A stretch of DNA of 64,000 nucleotides, from NCBI RefSeq assembly GCF_000819565.1, contig NZ_CP004393.1:861001-925000 (forward strand), read 5' to 3'. The position numbers and the translations under genes were made by a program. The DNA is from Celeribacter indicus (GTDB taxonomy: Bacteria > Pseudomonadota > Alphaproteobacteria > Rhodobacterales > Rhodobacteraceae). Shown here piece by piece: positions 7,930-15,519 of the stretch (positions within the stretch are counted from its first letter, which is position 1; the number at the start of each line of letters is the position of its first letter). The notes beneath the pieces were generated by a model. It was given only the letters and a program-made list of their open reading frames with translations, did no database searches and was not told the origin of the DNA.

Positions 7930-9225
7930 TCAGAGGGTGGGGTAGAGCGGGAATTTGCCGCACAGCGCCTCGACCTCCGCCTTCACCTTTGCCTCGACCG
8001 CGTCGTTGCCGTCGGCGCCATGCGCGGCGAGCCCGTCGACCACTTCGACGATCCAGTCCGCGATCTGGCGGAATTCCGCCTCACCGAAGCCGCGCGTCGT
8101 GCCGGCCGGCGTGCCGAGGCGGACGCCCGAGGTGACCATCGGCGGCTCCGGGTCGAAGGGAATGCCGTTCTTGTTGCAGGTGATATGCGCACGCTCGAGC
8201 GCCTTCTCGGTGTCGTTGCCCTTCACGCCCTTGGGGCGCAGGTCGACGAGCAGGACATGGGTATCCGTGCCGCCGGTGACGATGTCGAGCCCGCCCTTCA
8301 TGAGCTGGTCGGAGAGCGCCTGGGCGTTCTTCACCACCTGGGCGGCATAGGATTTGAATTCCGGGCGCAGCGCCTCGCCGAAGGCCACCGCCTTGGCGGC
8401 GATCACATGCATGAGCGGACCGCCCTGGATGCCGGGGAAGATGGCGGAATTCACCTTCTTCGCGATCTCGGCGTCGTTGGTGAGGATCATGCCGCCGCGC
8501 GGGCCGCGCAGGGTCTTGTGGGTGGTGGTGGTGACCACGTCGGCATGGGGGAAGGGCGAGGGATGCGCACCGCCCGCGACGAGCCCGGCGAAATGCGCCA
8601 TGTCCACCATCAGCCAGGCGCCGACGCTGTCGGCAATCTCGCGGAATTTCGCAAAGTCGATCTGGCGCGGGATGGCGGAGCCGCCGGCGATGATGAGTTT
8701 CGGCTTGTGCTCGCGCGCAAGCTCGGCCACCGCGTCGTAGTCGATGCGCTGGTCCTGCTGGCGCACGCCGTATTGCACGGCGTTGAACCATTTGCCGGAC
8801 TGGTTGACATGCGCGCCGTGGGTGAGGTGGCCGCCGGAGGCGAGGTTCATGCCGAGGATCGTGTCGCCGGGTTGCAGCAGCGCATTGAACACGCCCTGGT
8901 TGGCCTGCGAGCCGGAATTCGGCTGGACATTCGCGTATTTGCAGCCGAACAGCTCCTTCGCGCGGTCGCGGGCGAGGTTTTCGGTGATGTCGACGAACTG
9001 GCAGCCGCCGTAGTAGCGGCGTCCCGGATAGCCCTCGGCATATTTGTTGGTCAGAACCGAGCCCTGCGCCTCCATCACGGCGGCGGAGACGATGTTTTCC
9101 GAGGCGATCAGCTCGATCTCGTGGCGCTGACGGCCAAGCTCCTGGGTGATCGACGAAAACAGCTCTGGATCGCGCTCGGCGAGGGCTTCGGTGAAGAACC
9201 CGGAATCGCGGACATTGGCGGTCAT
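7930..9225 (-). CDS. glyA: serine hydroxymethyltransferase
   Basis: 431 residues from ATG 9225. PLP enzyme interconverting serine and glycine and charging tetrahydrofolate with a one-carbon unit. Visible: LIASENIVS, the substrate region [24 protein letters not shown], and the PLP lysine in [18 protein letters not shown] six bases before 9225 decides the start; an ATG at 9246 in the same frame has no ribosome site. nadK diverges about 280 bases away. In that gap I see no riboswitch or clear operator. Confidence 0.96.
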   Translation of the reverse strand: MTANVRDSGFFTEALAERDPELFSSITQELGRQRHEIELIASENIVSAAVMEAQGSVLTNKYAEGYPGRRYYGGCQFVDITENLARDRAKELFGCKYANVQPNSGSQANQGVFNALLQPGDTILGMNLASGGHLTHGAHVNQSGKWFNAVQYGVRQQDQRIDYDAVAELAREHKPKLIIAGGSAIPRQIDFAKFREIADSVGAWLMVDMAHFAGLVAGGAHPSPFPHADVVTTTTHKTLRGPRGGMILTNDAEIAKKVNSAIFPGIQGGPLMHVIAAKAVAFGEALRPEFKSYAAQVVKNAQALSDQLMKGGLDIVTGGTDTHVLLVDLRPKGVKGNDTEKALERAHITCNKNGIPFDPEPPMVTSGVRLGTPAGTTRGFGEAEFRQIADWIVEVVDGLAAHGADGNDAVEAKVKAEVEALCGKFPLYPTL

Positions 9226-9505
9226 GCTTTGCTCCTTGGCAGCCATGGGAGTGTCGCGCGTGTCTTAGCCATTCCGTCACATTTGGAAAACCCTTATCCG
9301 TCGCATAATGATGTTGAAACGCCGCGGGCGCCGTTTCCTGCGGGGACCGCGGTTTCCGATCCGCGCCATGGCGGCGCGATGGGTGCCGCGGCGGGCGTTT
9401 CCGCGCCACGGGGAGGGGCTGTGCGAAAACGCGTGAAATCGCCCCGAGGCTTTGATAACGGAGGAACGGTCCGCAGAGGACGGCAGAGAACGAGCAGGAT
9501 CGGAC

Positions 9506-10264
9506 ATGGTCAGGATCGCCTTCACCGCGAGCGACGCGCAGATCGCGCAACGCGCCCTCGAACGCCTGAACGCGCGCTATGCGCATGTGCCGCTCGAGGA
9601 GGCGGAGGTGATCGTGGCGCTCGGCGGCGACGGGTTCATGCTCCAGACGCTGCACGGCACGATGCATCTCGATACCCCGGTCTACGGCATGAACTGCGGC
9701 ACGGTCGGCTTTCTCATGAACGCCTTTCACGAGGAGGCGCTGGTCGAACGGCTGCGCGCCGCCGAGGAGGAGGTGATCAACCCGCTCTCGATGGTGGCCG
9801 AAGGCGTCGACGGGCAGATGCAGCGCGCGCTTGCGATCAACGAGGTGTCGCTGCTGCGCGCCGGCCCGCAGGCGGCGAAGCTGCGCGTCTCGGTCGACGG
9901 CAAGGTGCGGATGGAGGAGCTTGTCTGCGACGGCGTCCTCGTGGCGACGCCGGCGGGATCGACGGCCTATAACTACTCGGCGCGCGGGCCGATCCTTCCC
10001 ATCGGCTCCGACGTCCTGGCGCTGACCGCCATGGCCGCCTTTCGCCCCCGCCGCTGGCGCGGGGCGCTCCTGCCGAAAAGCGCGAAGGTGCGGTTCGAGG
10101 TGCTCGAACCGGCGAAGAGGCCGGTCATGGCGGATGCCGACAGCCGCCACGCCGGGAACGTGCTCTGGGTCGAGATCGCCTCCGAGCCGAAGGTGAAGCA
10201 TCGCATCCTGTTCGATCCCGGTCACGGTCTCGAGGAGCGGCTCCTGCGCGAGCAATTCGTCTAG
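9506..10264 (+). CDS. nadK: NAD kinase
   Basis: 252 residues from ATG 9506. Phosphorylates NAD to NADP. Visible: the GGDGFMLQTLH diacylglycerol-kinase-like motif, GMNCGTVGFLMN, NEVSLLR, and the TPAGSTAYNYSARGPI conserved block. A longer frame begins at 9452 but the family starts close to MVRIAFTAS. GAGCAGGA is the nearest ribosome site. The stop codon is shared with the convergent response regulator gene: CTAG at 10261-10264 supplies TAG to both strands, so there is no room for a terminator. Confidence 0.94.
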   Translation: MVRIAFTASDAQIAQRALERLNARYAHVPLEEAEVIVALGGDGFMLQTLHGTMHLDTPVYGMNCGTVGFLMNAFHEEALVERLRAAEEEVINPLSMVAEGVDGQMQRALAINEVSLLRAGPQAAKLRVSVDGKVRMEELVCDGVLVATPAGSTAYNYSARGPILPIGSDVLALTAMAAFRPRRWRGALLPKSAKVRFEVLEPAKRPVMADADSRHAGNVLWVEIASEPKVKHRILFDPGHGLEERLLREQFV

Positions 10265-11652
10265 CGGTGAGGATTGCGGGAGCTGCGCACCGGCTGTCCC
10301 CAGCTCTCGAGCTTGCGATAGAGCGTGGAGGGCGAGACGCCGAGCGCGCAGGCCGCGGTGGGGATGGATCCCTTGGCCCGGTCGATCGCCGCCTCGATCG
10401 CGGCGCGTTCGATCGCGGCGAGCGTGCGCCCCGCGAAAGGATCCTGGTCGCGCTCCGTCACGGCGGATGCGGGGACCGCACCGCCGGACATGTTGTCCCG
10501 CAGGTAGAGCGGCAGGTCGGGGAGTTCGACGACCGGGCCGTCGTGCAGCAGGACGATGTTCCACAGGACGTTCATCAGCTCGCGCAGGTTGCCCGGCCAG
10601 CGGTAGTCGAGGAAGGCCGCCTTCACCTCTGCCGACAGCGTCCGGAACTGGCGTCCCTCCTGCGCGCAGAGCCGGTCGAGCTCGATCTCCGCGATCTCGA
10701 TCACGTCGAGCCCCCGTTCGCGCAGCGGCGGCAGGTGGATCGGCAGCACGTTGAGCCGGTAGAACAGGTCCGGCCGGAACTGTTTCGCCTCGACCATCTC
10801 GCGGGGATTGACGGTGCTGGTGCAGATCAGGCGGAAATCCACGGGCCGGCCGGTGACCGCGCCGACGGGCGTGACCGTTCCCGACTGGATGAGGTGCAGC
10901 AGGCGCGCCTGCATCGGCGGCGAGAGCGCGCAGATCTCGTCGAGCAGGAGCGTGCCGCCATTGGCGCGTTCCACGGCGCCGACCCCATCCTGTCCGCCCT
11001 GGCCGCCGATCGCGCCCATCAGCTCGGTCTCGATCGTGTCGGGCGCGGCCGTCGAACAGTCGAAGGTGACGAAGGGCCCGTCGCGGAAGCCGGATTGCGC
11101 GTGGATCGCCCCGGCGGACTTGGCCTTTCCGGTGCCGCTTTCGCCGGTGATGAAGACCGGCGCGGCGGAGCCCGCGACGGAGGAGAGCGTGGCGCAGATG
11201 TCCCGTATGATCCGTGACGCGCTCGCATGCCCGTCGAAGCCGTGGATCGTCGGCCGGGCGGGAGGAGCGGCGGTCTCGCTGACGCCGTGCCCGGAGAGCG
11301 CATTGGCGACGGTGGAGAGCAGCTGGTCCGGTTCGACTGGCTTGACGAGGAAATCGACCGCGCCGCCGCGCATCGCCGCGACCGCGCGGTCGACGGAGGC
11401 AAAGGCGGTGACGGCGATCGGCTTGACTGCGGGATCGTGATCCCTGATCTGGCGGATCAGTTCTATGCCGTCGCCATCCGGCAGGACGATGTCGATGAGC
11501 GCGATCGCCGGTCTGTGGGATTCGGCGAGGGTCCGGCCCTCTTCCCGCGAGCGCGCCGCGAGCACCGAATATCCTCCCGCCTGAAGCGTCGCGGTGAAAA
11601 GGCTCCGATGCGTATCGACATCATCAACGATCAAAATCTGTCTTTGCGACAT
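10261..11652 (-). CDS. AAA+ response regulator of NtrC type lacking GAFTGA
   Basis: 463 residues. Order: receiver domain (phospho-acceptor Asp in LIDIVLPDGDG, Lys in LVKPVEP), AAA+ ATPase (Walker A GESGTGKAKS, Walker B TLLLDEI, arginine finger region RPDLFYRLNVLP, WPGNLREL), C-terminal Fis-type helix-turn-helix (ACALGVSPSTLYRKL). Where sigma-54 activators carry GAFTGA, the sequence reads ELMGAIGGQGGQDGVG, so the sigma-54 contact loop is missing. Rhodobacter capsulatus NtrC is a known GAFTGA-less case acting with the housekeeping sigma factor. The gene overlaps the 3' end of the kinase gene by 29 bases, so the two are translationally coupled; an in-frame GTG at 11667 is an alternative start. 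Confidence 0.9.
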   Translation of the reverse strand: MSQRQILIVDDVDTHRSLFTATLQAGGYSVLAARSREEGRTLAESHRPAIALIDIVLPDGDGIELIRQIRDHDPAVKPIAVTAFASVDRAVAAMRGGAVDFLVKPVEPDQLLSTVANALSGHGVSETAAPPARPTIHGFDGHASASRIIRDICATLSSVAGSAAPVFITGESGTGKAKSAGAIHAQSGFRDGPFVTFDCSTAAPDTIETELMGAIGGQGGQDGVGAVERANGGTLLLDEICALSPPMQARLLHLIQSGTVTPVGAVTGRPVDFRLICTSTVNPREMVEAKQFRPDLFYRLNVLPIHLPPLRERGLDVIEIAEIELDRLCAQEGRQFRTLSAEVKAAFLDYRWPGNLRELMNVLWNIVLLHDGPVVELPDLPLYLRDNMSGGAVPASAVTERDQDPFAGRTLAAIERAAIEAAIDRAKGSIPTAACALGVSPSTLYRKLESWGQPVRSSRNPHR

Positions 11653-13165
11653 TTGGGGTAATCTCACTGTCCAAAAGTTTAATTATCGAGATTTGAATAT
11701 CTGAAACATCTTGGCGGAGTCGGCGCAGCAGCGCAATCATCTCTTCCGCGGGCAATTGATCGGCCTGCTCCGACAGCCGTGCGGCCCGCTCCTGCGGGGC
11801 GCGCGCATAGGCCGTGGCGAACAGGCCAGCGAGCGCATGGGCGGCATGACGGAGCCGGGCGCGGCTCTGCGGTGTCGGCTCGTGATCGAGCATGTCGCCG
11901 ATCTGGCCGAGATACCGGTCGAAATCTTGGTGGAGCCGCGACAGGAAATCGCGTGTGAAATCGGGCGGCAGCTTGCGCATCAGGGCCTCGAGGCCCTGCG
12001 GCGGGACGGGATCGGCTGCGTGGGCCGGGGGCGCGGCATGGTCGAGGCCGAGCGCGGCGCGGACGGTGCGGTCGATGCGCTCGAGCGGGGGATAGGGCTT
12101 GCTCAGGATGTCATGGACGCCGAGGGCGCGGATCGCGGCGATGCTGGGGGCGAAGACATGCGAGGTCACGGCGATGATCGGCGGCAGGGGACGGCCGAGC
12201 CGCTTCAGCGTCGAGATGAGCTGCATTCCCGACATCAGCGGAAGTTCGATGTCGAGAAAGAGGATGTCGATGTCGGCATCCGCGGCGGAGAGGATGTCGA
12301 GCGCGACGGAGCCGTCGCCCGCCTCGATCACCTCGAGCCCCAGGGTCTCGAGGTCGTGGCGCAGTTCGAAGCGCAGGGCGGGGCTGTCCTCGACGAGGAG
12401 CGCGCGATGGCCGCGCGGCAGCCGGTCGAGCCGCCGGGACGCGGGGCTGCGCTTGAGCGGCAGGCTCAGCCGGGCCTCCGCCCCGCCCTCGGGCGGGTTG
12501 TGCAGGAGCAGCGTCCCGCCGAGGCGCATCACCGCGTCCTGCGCCACCCGCAGCCCGAAGCCGGAGCCGGGCTCGCCCGAGCCGATGGGAATGGGGCTGT
12601 TCTCGCGATCCTCCCGGAGGACATGGGCCGGATAGCCCGGACCGGAATCGCGGATCCGGAACACCATCTCCTCCTCGCGGTTGCGGCATTGCCGGTCGAT
12701 CCGGATGAGGATCTCGCCGGGGCCGGCGTGGAACAGCGCGTTGGACACGAGGTTGGAGAGCACCCGCTCGAGGGCGAGCACATCGAGCTCCGCCGCCTCG
12801 GGAAGGGTCTCCTCGCCCTCGAGCCGCAGGGTCGAGCCGAGCTGTGCCGTGATCCGCTTCCACCGCTGCACGAGGCCGGTCAGGGTGCGGCGGGGATTGG
12901 CGACGGTCCTCGGCGCGGCGAGTTGCAGGTGGTCGTCGAAGACGAGCTGCGACACCTCGTTGAGCAGGCGGCCGAGATGCGCCCCGGCATGGATGAGCCG
13001 TGACACGTCCATCCGCACGGGCAGCGGCATCGCCGACTGGTCGAGGGTCGTCAGGCCGCTTTGCAATTCGGCGAAGACGCTGCGGATGTCGTGGGACAGA
13101 AGGGATATTCGACCTGCGTCTTCGATCAGAAGCGACTGGTGGCTGCGAGCCCCTGCTTTACCCAT
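11624..13165 (-). CDS. soluble hybrid histidine kinase with receiver and Hpt domains
   Basis: 513 residues. There is no membrane segment and almost no N-terminal input domain: the phospho-His lies at about residue 25 in LLSHDIRSVF. Then come the dimerisation helices, an N box (NLVSNALFHA), G boxes (DSGPGYP, GSGFGL), a receiver domain (acceptor Asp in DILFLDIELPLMSG, Lys in LSKPYPP), and a C-terminal Hpt domain with its His in RHAAHALAG. With the downstream response regulator this makes a complete His-Asp-His-Asp phosphorelay. ATG 13165 is chosen from the AGGGG upstream and the Gly/Lys-rich start; the frame is open to 13273. The signal must be cytosolic or brought by a partner. Confidence 0.9.
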   Translation of the reverse strand: MGKAGARSHQSLLIEDAGRISLLSHDIRSVFAELQSGLTTLDQSAMPLPVRMDVSRLIHAGAHLGRLLNEVSQLVFDDHLQLAAPRTVANPRRTLTGLVQRWKRITAQLGSTLRLEGEETLPEAAELDVLALERVLSNLVSNALFHAGPGEILIRIDRQCRNREEEMVFRIRDSGPGYPAHVLREDRENSPIPIGSGEPGSGFGLRVAQDAVMRLGGTLLLHNPPEGGAEARLSLPLKRSPASRRLDRLPRGHRALLVEDSPALRFELRHDLETLGLEVIEAGDGSVALDILSAADADIDILFLDIELPLMSGMQLISTLKRLGRPLPPIIAVTSHVFAPSIAAIRALGVHDILSKPYPPLERIDRTVRAALGLDHAAPPAHAADPVPPQGLEALMRKLPPDFTRDFLSRLHQDFDRYLGQIGDMLDHEPTPQSRARLRHAAHALAGLFATAYARAPQERAARLSEQADQLPAEEMIALLRRLRQDVSDIQISIIKLLDSEITPNVAKTDFDR

Positions 13166-13309
13166 GCGCGATTTGCCCCTGTATGCGCCCGATACATGAT
13201 GCTCCGGGCGGAAACGCGACCCCTGCGGGGCCGCGTCCCCCCTCCGAAACCCCACGCTTAATTTTTTAACCAACCGCGAGGTTTCGGATAGTGCTTTTTT
13301 GAATAAAAT

Positions 13310-15202
13310 TCATTCTTTCGCGTAGCCGAGCCCCTGGAGCGCGGCCCGGATCTCGTCGAGGATGGCCGGATCGTCGATCGTCGCGGGCAACTTGAACGGC
13401 TGGCCGTCGGCGATCTTCACCATCGTGCCGCGCAGGATCTTGCCCGAGCGGGTCTTTGGCAGGCGGTCGACCACGCAGGCGAGCTTGAAGGCCGCGACCG
13501 GCCCGATCTCGTTGCGCACGTCGCGCACGACTTCGCTCACGATCTCGGCATGGTCGCGGTCGCAGCCCTTGTTGAGGCACAGGAAGCCGAGCGGCATCTG
13601 GCCCTTGAGCTCGTCGGCGACACCGATCACGGCGCATTCGGCGACGTCGGGATGGGCGGCGAGCACCTCTTCCATCGCGCCGGTGGACAGCCGGTGGCCG
13701 GCCACGTTGATCACGTCGTCGGTGCGGGCCATGATGTAGAAATATCCGTCCTCGTCCTTGATCCCCGCATCGCCCGTCTCGTAATAGCCGGGGAAGGTGT
13801 CGAGATAGGACTTGCGGAACCTGGCCTCGGCATTCCAGAGGCCCTGAAGCGTGCCCGGCGGCAGCGGCAGCCTGATCGCGATCGCGCCGAGTTCGCCGTT
13901 TTCCACGGGATGACCCGCCTCGTCGAGGATGTCGATCTCGTACCCCGGCATGGCGACGGAGGGGGAGCCGATCTTCACCGGAAGTTCCTCGATCCCGATG
14001 GGGTTGGCGGCGATGGCCCAGCCGGTTTCCGTCTGCCACCAGTGGTCGATCACCGGCACGTTGAGGTGTTGCTGCGCCCATTTGATCGTGTCGGGATCGG
14101 CGCGTTCGCCGGCGAGGAAGAGCGCCTGGAGATCGTGCAGCCTGTAGCGCTTGATCCATTCGCCCTTCGGATCCTCCCGCTTGATCGCGCGCAGGGCGGT
14201 GGGGGCGGTGAAGAAGGATTTGACGCGGTGGTTCTGGATGATCCGCCAGAAGACGCCGGCATGGGGCGTGCCCACCGGCTTGCCCTCGAAGACGATGGTC
14301 TGCGCGCCCTTGATGAGCGGGGCGTAGCAGATATAGCTGTGGCCGACGACCCAGCCCACGTCCGAGGCCGCCCAGAACCGGTCGCCCGGCTCGATGTTGT
14401 AGATGTTCTTCATCGTCCAGTTGAGCGCCACGAGGTGACCGCCCGTCGCCCGCACCACGCCCTTGGGCTGGCCCGTCGTGCCGGAGGTGTAGAGGATATA
14501 GGCCGGATGATTGCCCTCTACCGGAACGCAATCGGCGGGTTTCACGCCGTACTGGAAGCCGTGCCAGTTGAAGTCGCGACCCTCGATGAGTTTCGCCACC
14601 TCCTGTTCGCGCTGGAAGATCACGCAGAATTCGGGCTTGTGTCCGGCCATCTCGATGGCCTGATCGAGGAGCGGCTTGTAATGCACCACGCGGTTCGGTT
14701 CGAGGCCGCTTGAGGCGGCGATGATCGCCTTCGGGGTGCAGTCGTCGATGCGCACCGCGAGTTCATGAGCCGCGAAGCCACCGAAGACGACCGAGTGGAT
14801 CGCGCCGATCCGGGCGCAGGCGAGCATGGCCTCGAGCGCCTCGGGGATCATCGGCATGTAGATGATGACGCGGTCGCCCTTTTCCACGCCGCGCATCTTG
14901 AGCGCGCCGGCGAGCGAGGCGACGCGGGTCTGAAGTTCCCGGTAGGTGATGCCCTTGGTCGCGTGGGTGATCGGGCTTTCGTGCATGATCGCCAGTTCGT
15001 CGCCACGCCCGGCTTCGACATGACGGTCCACCGCGTTGTAGCAGGTGTTGGTCAGCCCGTCGGAAAACCACTCGTAGATCGGGGCCTTGTCGTCGAACAG
15101 GGCTTTCGACGGTTTCCGATACCAATGAACCTCTTCCGCGGCCTCCATCCAGAATTTGTCCGGATCGGCTTTCCAGCCTTCATAAACGTCCTGGTAAGTC
15201 AC
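13310..15202 (-). CDS. prpE: propionyl-CoA synthetase (PrpE-type acyl-CoA ligase)
   Basis: 630 residues. AMP-forming ligase activating propionate (possibly acetate) to its CoA ester. Visible: the P-loop YILYTSGTTGQPKG, WWQTETGW, the hinge and CoA-domain motifs YYETGD and TDDVINVAGHRLSTG, and the acetylatable lysine in PKTRSGKILRG. The residue pattern and length fit PrpE better than Acs. The start is set at GTG 15202: AGGAGG at 15212-15217 touches the upstream ATG at 15211 but lies nine bases from this GTG, and the protein then begins MTYQDVYEGW as in relatives. Upstream TTTGCAAA repeats suggest control by a short-chain acyl-CoA regulator. Confidence 0.88.
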   Translation of the reverse strand: MTYQDVYEGWKADPDKFWMEAAEEVHWYRKPSKALFDDKAPIYEWFSDGLTNTCYNAVDRHVEAGRGDELAIMHESPITHATKGITYRELQTRVASLAGALKMRGVEKGDRVIIYMPMIPEALEAMLACARIGAIHSVVFGGFAAHELAVRIDDCTPKAIIAASSGLEPNRVVHYKPLLDQAIEMAGHKPEFCVIFQREQEVAKLIEGRDFNWHGFQYGVKPADCVPVEGNHPAYILYTSGTTGQPKGVVRATGGHLVALNWTMKNIYNIEPGDRFWAASDVGWVVGHSYICYAPLIKGAQTIVFEGKPVGTPHAGVFWRIIQNHRVKSFFTAPTALRAIKREDPKGEWIKRYRLHDLQALFLAGERADPDTIKWAQQHLNVPVIDHWWQTETGWAIAANPIGIEELPVKIGSPSVAMPGYEIDILDEAGHPVENGELGAIAIRLPLPPGTLQGLWNAEARFRKSYLDTFPGYYETGDAGIKDEDGYFYIMARTDDVINVAGHRLSTGAMEEVLAAHPDVAECAVIGVADELKGQMPLGFLCLNKGCDRDHAEIVSEVVRDVRNEIGPVAAFKLACVVDRLPKTRSGKILRGTMVKIADGQPFKLPATIDDPAILDEIRAALQGLGYAKE

Positions 15203-15211
15203 TCGCTGCAT

Positions 15212-15217
15212 CCTCCT
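15212..15217 (-). promoter_or_regulatory. ribosome-binding site that decides the prpE start
   Basis: AGGAGG on the minus strand is followed directly by ATG (15211), which is too close for initiation, then nine bases later by GTG (15202). The spacing favours the GTG. Confidence 0.6.
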
Positions 15218-15359
15218 CACTGACACCTCGTGATGGTCCCTGTCAGTGATTCCCCGCAAGGCGGGTCGTCTGCGGTGGAATGTCACTGCCGCCGGAAAGG
15301 CGGGCCGGGCGGGCTTCGGCAGCGTTGTTATCAGAGAGAGATGCGAATGTTTACATAAA

Positions 15360-15431
15360 TTTCGCAAACACCCCTGAATAAGTAATTTGCAAACATTCCC
15401 GATGACGGGGCTTGTTGCAAACATCTTTGCG
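15360..15431. promoter_or_regulatory. TTTGCAAA-type operator cluster upstream of prpE
   Basis: Three related sites: TTTCGCAAA (15360-15368), TTTGCAAA (15386-15393), and TTGCAAA-CATC-TTTGCG (15415-15431). The last closely fits the paired motif TTTGCAAA-N4-TTTGCAAA that I recall for PccR, a short-chain fatty acyl-CoA regulator of the ScfR family in Rhodobacter sphaeroides. The cluster lies about 160-230 bases before the prpE start and after the maeB terminator. Confidence 0.6.
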
Positions 15432-15495
15432 CCGCCGACCGGGGGGCCGGTGGCGCGGAAGGGCGCAGGGGGCGTGTGGGAGGAGATGGCAGGAA

Positions 15496-15518
15496 ACGGG
15501 CGCCCGGAGGCGCCCGCG
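15496..15518 (-). terminator. intrinsic terminator of maeB
   Basis: CGGGCGCC-CGGA-GGCGCCCG, an eight-pair perfect stem two bases beyond the maeB stop, followed on the minus strand by GTTTCC. Confidence 0.75.
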
Positions 15519-15519
15519 T

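Noticed and set aside
9226..9505. Possible regulatory RNA or small minus-strand gene between glyA and nadK
   Set aside because: The small frame there (9277-9525) is basic and low in hydrophobic residues without a ribosome site; no RNA structure stood out.
8081..10564. An 827-codon minus-strand frame through glyA and nadK
   Set aside because: It is a shifted shadow of glyA and runs antisense to nadK; the real genes have full motifs and ribosome sites.
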